NCBI GenBank assembly: GCA_038373865.1
Contig: JAXGGA010005183.1
Location: forward strand, 1-64,000
Direction of reading: 5' to 3'
Source of the DNA: Uloborus plumipes
Lineage: Eukaryota; Arthropoda; Arachnida; Araneae; Uloboridae
Length of the DNA stretch: 64,000 nt
Positions 11,324-22,707 of the stretch are shown here, one piece after another (within the stretch, counting starts at the first letter, position 1; the number at the start of each line of letters is the position of its first letter). Under the pieces are notes generated by a model. That model worked only from the letters and a program-made list of their open reading frames with translations, ran no database searches and was not told the origin of the DNA. A program made the translations under genes and the position numbers.

Positions 11324-12851
11324 CACTGCGATTCAAAAGTTTAGACAAAATGCAAATATGTGAATAAAAAGAAAACTATTCAACGAAATGCTTTCAAATT
11401 TCTACTGCAAGTACACAATATGGTCCCAAATACGTGTCTGGAGTTCTTATAACTATAACTGGAATCAAATTTTGGACATTACAGAAGATAGTTTTTTACA
11501 TTGTTGCAAAAGTTTAGACAATAGTCAGATTTTATGCAAATATCCCTTGAAATGTGATTGGTGGAGGAAATGCTGGACTGTATTATTCATTTATAAAGTG
11601 CAGAGATTGCTGAATAAATAATAAAAATCTCAAAAGCTCTTTAGTTCTCGTGTAAAGAAGATGAGAAAGTTTGGAAGCCGAAATTTGAAAATGAACCTAC
11701 TTTATTAATTTTTTGTCTTTTAAATCGGCTCTAGTATGGTAGTACATTGTTTTTTACTTTGTGGAGAGCAAATTCAGACATGCGTATCGATCAAAAATTC
11801 CAAGAAAAATGATATTTCTTAAGGATGAAGGAATTGAAAAAACGGCTCAGACTGACGATTCGCCCCTTAATCCTACAAAACTTCAACTTGGGTCAAAAAC
11901 AGCACGTGACAGCATAAGTAGATGAACATCTGAATCGGAATGCATAAAAAAAAACAAAGAATTGAGCCTGAGCCTTTTAGGACAGAGTGTCCCAAATAAG
12001 CCAGATTTTATTGGTAAAAGCAGCACAGCATATGATCATTGAATATTTCTCAAGTCCCGCGAAACGAATTATAATCCATCTAGGCCATCCCAATTTTAAT
12101 AATTTTTATCGAAGAAAGTACCATTCATTTTTTAGTCACGATGATACATATGCTGCTTTTCACATTAAAATCTGGCTCATTTGGGACACTCTGTCCGAAA
12201 AGCCTCAGGCACAATTCTTTGTTTTTTTTATGCATTCCGATTCAGATGTTCATCTACTTATGCTGTCACGTGCTGTTTTTGACCTAAGTTGAAGTTTTGT
12301 AGGATTAAGGGGCGAATCGTCAGTCTGAGCCGTTTTTTCAATTCCTTCATCCTTAAGAAATATCATTTTTCTTTGACTTTTTGATCGATACGCATGTCTG
12401 AATTTGCTCTCCACAAAGTAAAAAACAATGTACTACCATACTAGAGCCGATTTAAAAGACAAAAAATTAATAAAGTAGGTTCATTTTCAAATTTCGGCTT
12501 CCAAACTTTCTCATCTTCTTTACACGAGAACTAAAGAGCTTTTGAGATTTTTATTATTTATTCAGCAATCTCTGCACTTTATAAATGAATAATACAGTCC
12601 AGCATTTCCTCCACCAATTACATTTCGAGGGATATTTGCATAAAATCTGACTATTGTCTAAACTTTTGCAACAATGTAAAAAACTATCTTCTGTAATGTC
12701 CAAAATTTGATTCCAGTTATAGTTATAAGAACTCCAGACACGTATTTGGGACCATATTGTGTACCCGCAGTAGAAATTTGAAAGCATTTCGTTGAATAGT
12801 TTTCTTTTTATTCACATATTCGCATTTTGTCTAAACTTTTGAATCGCAGTG
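11324..12851. mobile_element. 1.5-kb palindromic foldback element with Tc1-like ends
   Basis: Two arms of about 685 bp (11324-12010 and 12165-12851) are inverted copies; the outer ends read CACTGCGATTCAAAAGTTTA. They are flanked by TA (11322-11323, 12852-12853), the Tc1/mariner target. The arms are close to identical: a 77-codon open stretch present in both differs at three residues. The central 150 bp is a diverged continuation of the palindrome. No transposase is recognised. Confidence 0.85.
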
Positions 12852-13626
12852 TATATTTTCTAGTTGGGAAAAGGAGGAACACAACAAGGCACTACACAGA
12901 CCATGCATATGAGATTTTAACCTTCTAAAGGGTACCATTTTTTAGTTATGTAATGTACACCCATACAAACGTATGTGCTAACGTCACAAGAAAACTTATG
13001 CTAGTTGACTCAATGATGATCAAAATGGATATTTTGGCTGTGAGTATGTTCTTTGGTACACATTCACTTGTGTATGGGCAGAGAAACTACCCAACATTAA
13101 TTGAAAAGTGGGAGAAATAAAAATTTATGTGAAAATTGTGCTTTTTAAAAATTTTTTGGGAATTCCCTTTTTTTAATAGTTTATACAAGGAATTTAAAGG
13201 TGCTGTTCAAATTGTGGCTTCATACAAAGAAACAACTTAGATCAGAAAATAGAAGTAAAAGATAATGAAGAAATTGAAGAGGTTAAGAAGCAAATAATAT
13301 ATGAGTAAAAATGGAGAAATTCTGGAATTATGAAGAAAGCTTTTAAAAACATTTTTGAATTACTGACTTGATTCAAAGAAAGAAGCAAAATACAGTAATT
13401 TATTTCAAAATAAGTCGTATATCTTAAACTGATTGACTTTATTTAGGCCATGCAAAATACATTTTACTTGTGTCAGTTATAGGTGGCAGCACAGTACTTC
13501 CTGTTTCAATCCTTTAGTTCAGTTTTGGAGTTTAAGCAGTTTGCTCAAATCAGTTTAAACAAATTTCAGCTCTAGTAGCATTGAAAATAAATATCTTTTT
13601 AACTCTTAATGTCATGAAAGGAATGG

Positions 13627-14743
13627 ATGGAAACAATACAGAAAGAGTTTGAGGAAGCTGATGAAGATCTTATTAACAGTATTTGCCAGAAGATGTTATG
13701 TGCCCGTGGAATCGCTTTTGCTAGACAGAGAGGGGGTGCATTTGAGTTTGGTAATTCAAACAATCATCAATTTCCTGTCCGGCAGCAAATTCCAGAGCAC
13801 TTGCTTGAAAGTGCACCAACCCATAATATCTCTACAGAAAAAGTTTTTGGAGATGTTGATAATTGTTTAAAACATTCTGGACCATGTGGTTTTGCTGGGG
13901 TAACAGAGAAAATAGTTATTACGCATTCAAATGACTTTGTGTTTCTTGATCATGAATGGAGAAGTAAGGAGTTTAAAAAAATGAAAAAAGAAACTGATGA
14001 ACTTAAAATAATTTGGAGCTTATCCCAAAAACAGATTCTTTCAAACAGTGTGCATAGCACAGACATTGACACAGTGAAGATAATACAGGAAAGAAAAATG
14101 CTTACCATAAAAAAGAATTTCTACTTAATTACAGCATTATTCCAACTAATTATGATGAAATTGAGGAAAAGTCAAAGATGAAAGTGAAAAGTGCAAAGTT
14201 TTGAAATTACTGGTAAAAATAGCTAAAAGTGATTTCAGAAATTTAAAACAAGACCACATACATTTCAAGCAACGAGGGTTAAGTCCCGAGACAATTATGA
14301 GCAACTTAAAGGTCCTATATGGCCATAAAGTTAATGACGTTACTGCAACTGTTGATGATATCAGAGCTGTTTTATGTAATACATCTGATACAAATGCAGA
14401 ATCTGTAGATGATCCACTGCCATTGCAAGATGTGCATGAGAATGAAATGGTTGTTGCACTTTGGGATGGAGAGTGGGGTGTTGGTCAAGTCATAAGCAAA
14501 TTAGATGAAGGTACTGATACATACAGAATAAAATACATGAAAAGGGTTAAAAAAGATTCAAACTTGTATTGGATATGGCCAGTACAAGATGACATACATA
14601 AAACCAAAGGGGAACAAATCATTATTATTCGGCCGATAATAGACGTTTCCGTAGATGTTTCCTCTACAAGAACAATTATTTTTGAACTAATTAATCATGT
14701 TTTAATTAATAATATAGCAAATACAGACTGTGACAATATTTAA
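13627..14743 (+). pseudogene. Unrecognised element-borne protein gene, broken by two frameshifts
   Basis: An intronless coding stretch of about 370 codons. The first part (13627 to about 14115) contains QQIPEHLLESAPTHNISTEK and FGDVDNCLKHSGPCGF, then a Lys/Glu-rich segment. Reading then shifts near 14115 and again near 14175, after which a good frame runs to 14743 with ENEMVVALWDGEWGVGQV, YRIKYMKR and YWIWPVQDDI. I do not recognise the family. The ISTEKVFGDVDN block is placed like the conserved C-terminal block of hAT transposases but does not match it closely. The tail resembles the small W..G.V / Y.WP..DDI modules that end several transposon proteins. Since it lies inside the 10846-15088 element, I infer an element-encoded protein. 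The two frameshifts mean this copy is probably dead. Confidence 0.55.
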
Positions 14744-15120
14744 CTTAGACTGTATCACCAAAGAAAGTTAATCTAACATTTTTATTTCCTTATTGTTGTT
14801 CAAAATGTTTTCGAAGCAATGCAAAAACGAGAAATAAAGTCAAAATATGAAAAAACACCCAGAGTTTGGACAATTTTTGAGATATTCCAAAAAAATTGCT
14901 TGTTATGTCATCTTTGTATAACATTGTATCATCCTAGGGGGTTCAATGTTAAATTCAGAAAAACTTTTTTCCCCCATAGCAATGCTCCCCCCCCCCCTAT
15001 TTGTAACGTTAAATTAAACAACAACGGAACACACGGATCAGCGGCTCGGGCCTGCAATGGCATGCGGATCGTAAGTTGGGCACTACTGATCCAGCATTCC
15101 CACAGTAGTTAGGAAAGAGC

Positions 15121-15295
15121 CAGGGACGTCATTTCAAGTTTTTCCAGGGGAGGGCAAAGGGTGAAAACACAATGCAATTTCATCGGAAAACATCAAAAAC
15201 CACGCCCACTTATATGTAAATACATTGATTTCTTAAAGCCATAGGGGGGCAATTGACCCCCCCCCGCAACCCCCCCCCCCTAAATGACGGGCCTG
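15121..15295. mobile_element. hAT-like MITE, copy 2
   Basis: Same family as 2268-2435: starts CAGGGACGTCATTT, ends AAATGACGGGCCTG, with the CACGCCCACTTATATG core and C-homopolymers. The 8-bp flanks GAAAGAGC and AAAAGAGG match at 6 of 8 positions. Confidence 0.7.
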
Positions 15296-16280
15296 AAAAG
15301 AGGATAGATACATTAATAAGGTCATTTATTGTCACAAGCTACAAAATCTTCGTTGTAAGGTTTCATTGCTGCTGCAGCCACTTTTGTTTGCGATCAACTA
15401 ATTTTTTGCCTCGTGTGAGCAGCGACGATTGCAAACAACAGTTTAAACATTTACAGTTAGTTTACATTGAAAGAAGTTTAAGATTCGTGGGATTATATGT
15501 TATTACTTGAACGCTTGTTAAAACAGTGTTGAACGTTGTTTATTTATGTTGTATCTCGTAAGTGCAAACCTTTTTCGAACGCGAGTTAAAAAAATTTCGA
15601 GGTAAGAGTCGAATTTGGCTAATCTAGCAGCCCTGGCGCCTGGCGGCTAGTTCATGCTAACGATTGAAACGCAAATATTAATTTAAATGGGAAAATATAA
15701 TTCTTTAATATCAACTGAAGTTCTTCTATAAACTGACAGTAATCTTATCTACGATTCTGTTTTTAGTACTAAAAGATCTTACGATTTTTAATCACATCGT
15801 CAAAAAACACAAGTCAAAAAAAAAAAAAAAAAAATCTTGTTTCAAGACAGTTACTTAAACTTTAAGATCGTCATGAAGAAAAGTAAGGATCCGCAATTTA
15901 CGATTTCTAACTTCTATGGTAGGTTATTGATGTAACTTTGATATTGTAGAATTAGCTTCGTTATGTAACTACTAACTTAAAATTTCACTGCAATTATAAG
16001 GACTGCAATACTTCGCCAAATGTGTTCAGTGGTCTTTTTTTTTGAACATTGATGATGCAATACTTCTTATTAAATCTACAATATAAATATAAAACAACAA
16101 AAAGAGCTTAATTTTTTTTTAAAATTTCAAGAAGTTATTGCAAAATATGAGGAAAAAACTAACATACCTGATTGCTTGAGATACTTTCGAAAAGAGGAGG
16201 TGTTTTCATGTCACGATATAGTCAAAAAGAATACGGTTACAACTAAAACAAGTTTCTAGTTAAGGATTAAAATATTGATA

Positions 16281-16350
16281 TTTGAGACTTCCGTGACTCT
16301 GTGTAGAAGCTGCATCTTCTAAGTCGGAGGTCTTGGGTTTGATTTCCACC
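16281..16350 (+). repeat. tRNA-like SINE head fragment
   Basis: Contains GACTCTGTGTAGAAGC and a B-box-like GGTTTGATTTCC (16336-16347). It directly precedes the SINE at 16370. Confidence 0.4.
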
Positions 16351-16369
16351 ATGCCTTTAGTGTTCTTTC

Positions 16370-16575
16370 GAGGTCTCAGTGGCCGAGCGGTCTAATGCGT
16401 GTAGCCGATAACTCTGAGACGGTGGGTTCGACTCCCACCCTCGCTCCGGATGTACTTCCCTTCCTTTGTGATGTAACTTTTTCATACATTGTCTGTACAA
16501 GATATATGTAATAAAAATCATGTATAATGGAGGCAAGACACTAGATTGTAGTCCTCATCAAAAAACCTGGGCATA
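16370..16575 (+). repeat. tRNA-derived SINE
   Basis: The head (16370-16446) has a class II tRNA-like D arm (GGCCGAGCGGTCTAA) and a perfect five-pair T stem GTGGG/CCCAC around TTCGACT. It lacks a proper anticodon and variable arm. The body ends with GGAGGCAAG...AGTCCTCAT, shared with the next two copies. A real tRNA gene is unlikely because of the missing arms and the shared 3-prime body. Confidence 0.65.
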
Positions 16576-16587
16576 TAGCCCCAAACT

Positions 16588-16785
16588 GGGGCCTCGACGG
16601 CGCAGTGGGTCTGCCCGTCAGTTTGAAATCTCAAGAAGCGCGGGTTCGATTCCCGCCTTTGCCCTAGGTGTAATTTCCTTCACTGTGCTGTAAATTCTTT
16701 CCTTCAATAAAATCTGTATTGTACTATCTGTGGAGGCAAGGCGCATAGTACGCAGTCCTCATAAGTGTCGAAGTTTATTGACTTC
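16588..16785 (+). repeat. tRNA-derived SINE, second copy
   Basis: The tRNA-like head has a perfect T arm GCGGGTTCGATTCCCGC (16640-16656). The body again carries GGAGGCAAGGCGC and GCAGTCCTCAT. The head differs from the preceding SINE but the tail is shared. Confidence 0.65.
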
Positions 16786-16799
16786 TTGAATAGAAATAG

Positions 16800-16870
16800 A
16801 ATAGAAATGCTTATCCGGAGGCAAGGAGCCAGGTACGCAGTCCTCTATGTATGTGAAACTGATTAGCTTC
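16800..16870 (+). repeat. SINE 3-prime tail fragment
   Basis: Only the tail GGAGGCAAGGAGCCAGGTAC and GCAGTCCTC is present, without a tRNA-like head: a third, 5-prime-truncated member of the local cluster. Confidence 0.5.
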
Positions 16871-17035
16871 TAAATAAGGAATACAAGTATTGCAATTTCG
16901 TAATGCTTTAGTGCCTTCAAAGTTAAGACAGTTTTGAACACATATAAGAAGGTTTTGTTCCACTTAATGTATTGCAAATAGAAAAACTAATTTATTTTGT
17001 ACTTCTTAGTTTCTTCTGTATCTAAAAAGAGCTGT

Positions 17036-17230
17036 CCACAAATGATATCATACTCTGAGCAGCGAGGGAGGGAGGGGGCATGAAATAGTGACAGCTTGTG
17101 ACAAGGGGGAGTTAATAACAACAAGTATGATATCACAATTTTTTTTAATGAGAATATGTTTGTGAAAAATAGTGTGACAATTAGCAGGGGGAGGGAGGAG
17201 GTAAAGAAAAGCGCGACCCTTTATGACAAA
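17036..17230. repeat. Purine-rich repeat with TGACA units
   Basis: Contains GAGCTGTCCACAAATGATAT, GGGAGGGAGGGG and several TGACAA units. It shares phrases in opposite sense with 25610-25795 (TGTCACAAA, CCCCTCC). Likely a dispersed MITE-like repeat; boundaries are not resolved. Confidence 0.3.
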
Positions 17231-17397
17231 GGGACAGCCCCAAAGTATTGTATTCGCGAAAATATTTGAGTTTTGTATTTTGAAAGATTTTCTCCTTTCA
17301 AGCTCCACTGAAGGCTGGAGGGCCTCTGTGACCGAGTAATGTAAGTGACTTGGTTCAGTTCGACAACCGCCATCGCCAGTTTCTCCCTCTTATTATT

Positions 17398-17505
17398 CCC
17401 AAGTAGCACACTTCGTTTTTTAAAGGTTGTAAAATGGTTATTAACGTTGTAATAACCGCTTAAAAACATTTATAAAACGTTTAAAGGTTATTTGTGCTAC
17501 CTGGG
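17398..17505. mobile_element. 108-bp MITE
   Basis: Inverted ends CCCAAGTAGCAC / GTGCTACCTGGG with internal AAAGGTT/AACGTTT complementarity, flanked by TTATT on both sides (17393-17397, 17506-17510). Confidence 0.65.
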
Positions 17506-17584
17506 TTATTACAGGCATTTTACCGCGCTCAACTGTGAATTCTACGTGGCACAGATAGCGCAAGTTCTCAGATCACAAAGCGTA

Positions 17585-17695
17585 GAAAATTACTCTTAGG
17601 ACACCGGTACGAATCGAAATCACAACTTCTTTGCAGCGCGTAGGCAGCTGTCAGAGCTCGTGCTTTCCTCCACTCGGCCTCGGAGGCCTCAACTT
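17585..17695 (-). repeat. tRNA-derived SINE head, minus strand
   Basis: Read on the minus strand, GAGGCCGAGTGGAGGAAAGC is a Ser/Leu-like D arm and GATTTCGATTC a B box about 60 bases later. Confidence 0.5.
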
Positions 17696-17944
17696 CTTTT
17701 TCTTGCTGTTGTAAAATTTAAATTCTTGCGTGTCTGTATTGTACTGATTGCCATGGCCTCCACGTTCGGGAGATTACCGTACTACAGGAAGAGAGCCCGA
17801 ATAGAGAACAGCCCGGTGATTAGTTAGATTAAAACTTATTTTTTCATATATATTTCAAAGCTTGATAAAACTGGAAGAGGGTCCAAGATGTTATTTAAAA
17901 AGGGTGCCTTGTTATTTCATGTGTGGTTCATTCTCTCTGCATAA

Positions 17945-18260
17945 TTGAGTTGTCTCCTGTTTGGTAAGGTGTTGAACTCGTAATAGGAGAATCATGGGAT
18001 CGATGCCTGCCATTCGAAGATCCCCCATGTACGCTAATGATGACTAGGACATGTTAAATATGTTGTGTTCACGAATTCCTCCCAGCTCCCACTCCAGACA
18101 CACTAACTTTGAGGGTGTTGGAGCAGAAAAAGCTCGTCTTCTGATCTGTTGTTAGATCTAAAAACAGAGTTTTCCTCAGGGTCCCATACAACCGGTTAAA
18201 CTACATGTACTGTTAGGTGCAAGGAGCTCTGGAGTGTAGTGTAGTATCAAACAATAATTT
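17945..18260 (+). repeat. tRNA-derived SINE, diverged
   Basis: GGTAAGGTGTTGAACTCGTA and GGGATCGATGCCTGCC resemble the D-to-T-arm layout of the SINE at 10066, followed by a body with CCTCCCAGCTCCCACTCC. The B box is diverged. Confidence 0.45.
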
Positions 18261-20496
18261 TTCCCACGTATAATTTATTGTTCTACCTCTAGTGTTGTAA
18301 TTTTATAGATTATTTATTGTAGTGCTTGCATTATTCTTTCAATGTAAAATAATAATAAAAATCGATTACTAAAAAAAAAAAAATAGTACATTTTTATAAA
18401 ACAGGATCTTGTAATGTAACTACTTGTGCAATCCTGTGTGTGTGTGTGAGTGAGTATTCTATTTTACTAAGAAAACGGCAACGTAAATTTTTATTTTTTA
18501 AGAATTATAAAAAAACAAGTTTATTGTTACATTAAGTCAGAAAAATTATCAAACTCATAGTTTTATTTGTGATTTATAGTTTAATATTTCGTAATAAATT
18601 TTTGTCTCAAAAATATTCTTCCGTCACACACAATTTTTAATTTTTTTTCAATTAATTTTTTTTGGCATCAAGAGGTTAACAACATTAGATAATACTTATT
18701 TTTAAAAGCAAAACTATATTTTCTCTGTCCTAGTGCCAATTTGGGTGAGACAAATTTTATAATTGTTGCCATAAACAAAAATGAATAAAAATTTTAAAAA
18801 ATTCTTTCTCACCTTTGTCTTAGGGGACAAATCTTAGAGCAGATATACTAATAAAACTTTATTTTTTCTTAATGGGACAAATCGATAGAGCGAGAAGCGA
18901 AAATTAACTTAAAAATGGTCCTTCATAAAGAAAAGAAGAATTATTGGAAATCGTCGTTTAAAATAATTGAGCTGCATAGTTCAATAGCAATTTAAGAGAA
19001 ACATTTTCCACAATATATTGTACATCAAGGTTAGAAAGGTGCTTGCAGTTCAGTGATTTTAGAACACTTTCCTGCTTCTTATTGTCTTCTGCATTCAATG
19101 ATTCTTTGATTACATGTTTTACTAGTTTTTATAAATTGTTTTTTGATTACAGCTTTGCAACCGACAGATATTTCTTTTCCTTAAAGCACAATTTTCTTTC
19201 TTTCTTTTTTTTTTTTTTTTTTAAGTTTAGTAAGTACTTAAGAAATTTTAAAACTACGAGTTTCTTTTTTCTTTTTCAAGATTTTTAGTTTAAATTAGTT
19301 TGTTTCCTTAATAGTCTATTTCTATATTTAATCAATTTAATTTATTTAAGCATAAACTGAAAAATGTTATTCATAAATTTTCGTTTTTGTTAAAATTTAT
19401 CTGCTTTTTTATAAAGAGAGAGGGGGAAAAAAGCAAAGTTAGTCCTTTTTTAAGCAAAAAGTCTTAGTGGTCCATTAAAAAAAACTATTTTTATGTGTGT
19501 GTGTATTTCCTTCTTAAACATTTCAACCTTCAAAACGGAGCACCAGAAAACTTCATTTCTGAAAATCGTTTTACGTTGAAAACAAAAAAGTCTAGCATCT
19601 AGCTCCTGGCATTCATTTGAATTTCGACCTACTGAATTCAAGTTATGTTTTTAGCAATCAGCAATTGTTATAGAATCCTGCACATTTAGTTTCTTCTATC
19701 TAAAAATAGAATGGAATGGAAATGGATAAGAAATTAGCACCCGTCATATTATGGCTGGGGATTTTCTATGCTACATTACAAGTGGAATATGCATAAAAAA
19801 TGGTATAGGATGTGTGGTGACAGAAATATCGCTCTAAAGGACAATTTTTTTCCGTACACACATTACTAAGATCATATTTACAGTGTTTACCGCTGTGATA
19901 TTTTTATTTATTATTAATCTTAAATGTCGGAAATTAGTACTCTGGAAATTTTGTACTTAGACGAGGTTTGCTTTGGATTTTTAGGTTCAACAAAACAAGT
20001 GTTTTTCATGGAAAAACGTAATTTTACATTCTCTTTCCCGTATTTTTAACGTTCGGGTAATGTATCGTAAAATATGCTTGAGTTCAGTCTTGAATGCCAT
20101 TTGGCAACATACCCAATTTAGTCTTATCCAAAATACTATTCGAACAATTTAAAACTTTGTAGAATAGCCAAGAAAATACTCACTGCAGTTGTTCTATTTG
20201 ACTAATTTCAAGCGTACTAATCTGAAAAAAGACAACAATAGCTTTCCCTTTTCGGCATTCGCAAATAAAGGTCCTTTTTAAAAAAAAAAAAAAATAGTGA
20301 TCTCGAAACTGTCTATTTCTTTTTATTCTATGACGAATCGAGTTTTGCCACTACTCAAATAGGAAGGCATTTTAACAATTTTCATCAATGTTTTGGGTTG
20401 TAGGACGACATAAGAAAAAAACACCGATATTAAAAAATACAACATCGATGAAATTAATATATCTACCAAAAACATATGAAGGGATTTTTTTACATA
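18261..20496. other. Intergenic AT-rich stretch, no gene recognised
   Basis: Long T and A homopolymers and several GGGACAAAT/TTTGTC pieces (18740-18890), but no supportable ORF, repeat boundary or RNA gene. Confidence 0.5.
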
Positions 20497-21766
20497 TGAA
20501 GGGTGTAGATGCAAAACCCACATTCCCCATTTTTTTGAGGTATTGAGTTGTGCATATCACCGTGTTCGTATTGTAAAGGAGAATCGAACTATAATATTTT
20601 TTTGGACAAAAACTAATACTTTACTGCATGAAAAATATTGAAAATCACGTTTTGAATCAAGGCACATCATCCAACATCTGGTCTGGAGCAAAATTTACAT
20701 TCTCCAGTCCAACCAATCACAGAGCGCGTACTGAGAGCATCATAAGATTGACATCAACTTCTGTTTTCAAACACTCGAAAAAAGAAATCATTTTCCAACC
20801 AGAGAAGAGTACACTAACATTATTAGTGAACATGCCAAAGTAGTAAAAGTTGTTGAAGATTGCCAAGTCTATGACTGGAAAATATTTTTTTTTTTTCAAA
20901 AAACCGGTAGAATTTCAATTCCATCTTTTGTCGTGAAAGAGGACAGTCATAAGCAGAACTAAAAACAGAATAATGTTCTCGTTAAAGGAGAATACACATA
21001 CAGATCAGTAGCTAAGCCCGTATCAAAACCAGGGAAGCTGGTTATCAGTATGAAAGCATTTGTGATACCTCCAACAAACTGTCAAACAAGTTAAAAAGGT
21101 GGACTTCGACAGCTTGTTGAGAAACAATGAGGAATTGTTGTTTTACAAAAACATCATAAATGGGAATATCAACATTGAAGAAGACTGTCCAGACGAGCCA
21201 ACTTAGCAGCCAATCGAAGAAGTCAACCCGTAAATGTTTATTTCATCGTTGTTTTGAAAATCAAATCTGATTTTGGAAAAAAAAAAAAAAAAAACAGTTT
21301 GATGTTAAGGCACTTAGTTTTTTTTTTAAATTTTTGCACGCCCACCTACATTATTATTGCTTAATTTAAACAAACTGTCATAATATTTGTAAAATGTTTT
21401 TGATAAAATATTTTTAGCTAAGTGAAAAAACTACAAGATTTATTTTTCTTGTGTGGTTCTAGTTGTTCTTTAAAAATTCAAAGAGTTTTGGTTCGAAACT
21501 TACATTACCCAGTTTAATTAGATGCAAAACTCACAATTGACCAGGCTTTGAATCAAAACCAACATTGTTCAAATTTTGAAGCTAAATTATAATAAAACTG
21601 TCATTGAAATAAGGTTCTAAGTGTGTTTAAGCAGCTTGTTTTAATACCTAATAACTAAAAAAAAATTCAAAATCTTTTACGATTGTTATGAATGTGAACT
21701 TTTTTTGCAATTTCTCAAAAGTTAGCAAAAGTGGACGATGTGAGTTTTGTGTCTACACCCCTCATA
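20497..21766. mobile_element. TIR element with repeated subterminal AAAAC(T/C)CACA motif
   Basis: The left end near 20501, GGGTGTAGATGCAAAACCCA, matches the reverse-complemented right end GGGTGTAGACACAAAACTCA, ending near 21760, at 16 of 20 bases. Related motifs recur inside near 21492, 21523 and 21553. Between 20620 and 21230 are short frame-shifted coding-like stretches (for example EHAKVVKVVEDCQVYDWK) that may be the remains of its protein, which I do not recognise. TSD not clear. Confidence 0.55.
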
Positions 21767-21903
21767 CACACAATTAGACACACAAATTAGAAGTATGGTA
21801 ACCCCTCGTTACATAGCTCAATTGCGCTTTTCGTGTTTTTCCTTTTTCTCTCAAAAAACATCGACCGTAAGACAACAGTGTTAATTTTTGAAAAATTTTC
21901 CTA

Positions 21904-22242
21904 CACTGCAAAAAAGGAACTTTTGTTTTTACAGAATAATACTGCAAAAAAGGAACTGTTGTTTTTGCAGTATAATACTGACAGCTGAGGTTCCAATTTA
22001 AAACTGTAAAGTGCACAGTAATAAACTAAAACTAGCAATTTTACAGTTTCTTACTGTAACGTTAGCAATTTTACAGTTTATTGTCATAAAATTTAGCTGC
22101 ATTATACTTCAAAAACAAAAGGTATAATACTGGCAGTAGAAGTTTCAGTTTAAAACTGTAAAATGCACGGTAATAAACTAAAATTAGCAGTTTTACAGTC
22201 AAATTTTAGTTTCAATCATTTTAATTCCTCCAGATTCCAGTG
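21904..22242. mobile_element. Tc1/mariner-type MITE with internally duplicated body
   Basis: CACTG...CAGTG ends flanked by TA (21902-21903, 22243-22244). The body contains two related units of about 130 bp, each with TATAATACTG, TTTAAAACTGTAAA and AATAAACTAAAA, and many ACTGTAA/TTACAGT pieces. Confidence 0.6.
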
Positions 22243-22499
22243 TAGAAAAGAAAATAATTTCTTGAAAATGTACTTTTGTTTTTTGAAAAGTACGTCGATG
22301 ATCTTAGGAAAATGTTACCCTTCAAATGCTTATCAGTTCGCTTTGTGAAATAAAAAAATAAAGCTATTTTATTCACTTATTAATATTCTTAGTTTAAATG
22401 TGATTGGCTATAATTTGCTATACTGCGGACATTTTACTTCATATTAAAGTTAGGTACTTATATTTTTAATAATATCGATGTTCACTTGCGCCAACTTAA

Positions 22500-22596
22500 G
22501 TTTTTTTTGGAGGGGTGGGGGAGAAAGGGGGGGGGAGATTGGTGTCAGACAGCGTCTTGAAGGGGGCGATGAGTTCAAAAAGGTTGGGGAGCACTG
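22500..22596 (-). repeat. hAT-like terminal fragment
   Basis: On the minus strand it begins CAGTGCTCCCCAACCTTTTT, a common hAT MITE terminus, then runs into C-rich sequence. The other end is not visible. Confidence 0.4.
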
Positions 22597-22707
22597 CTGT
22601 AAACCCTACCTAAATTAAACTATGATTTTGAAAATTATTTTTCTTATGATTTGAGCAAGTCAAAGAACACATTTTAAAGTGTTTTTGAAAAACAATGCAT
22701 TTTAGGG

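Larger units (their letters stand above)
10846..15088. mobile_element. 4.2-kb hAT-type element with internal ORF and nested foldback
   Basis: It starts CAGTGTTGGCCAGCC and its reverse-complemented right end starts CAGTAGTGCCCAAC. Flanks ATCTAGCA (10838-10845) and ATCCAGCA (15089-15096) match at 7 of 8 bases, the hAT duplication length. The termini resemble the common arthropod hAT ends with a GGGCTGCA subterminal block. A 365-bp deletion relative lies at 56563-56927 and matches about 250 bp of the left end and 85 bp of the right. Inside are a foldback (11324-12851), a segment near 12957-13140 resembling 49260-49400, and a broken ORF (13627-14743). Confidence 0.8.

Noticed and set aside
11388..12787. 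Two 77-codon open frames in opposite orientation, nearly identical
   Set aside because: They are the two arms of the foldback; the peptide has no recognisable motif and simply reflects arm identity.
16370..16660. Possible functional tRNA genes
   Set aside because: T arms are perfect but anticodon and variable arms are not formed and both are followed by the same non-tRNA body, so they are SINEs.
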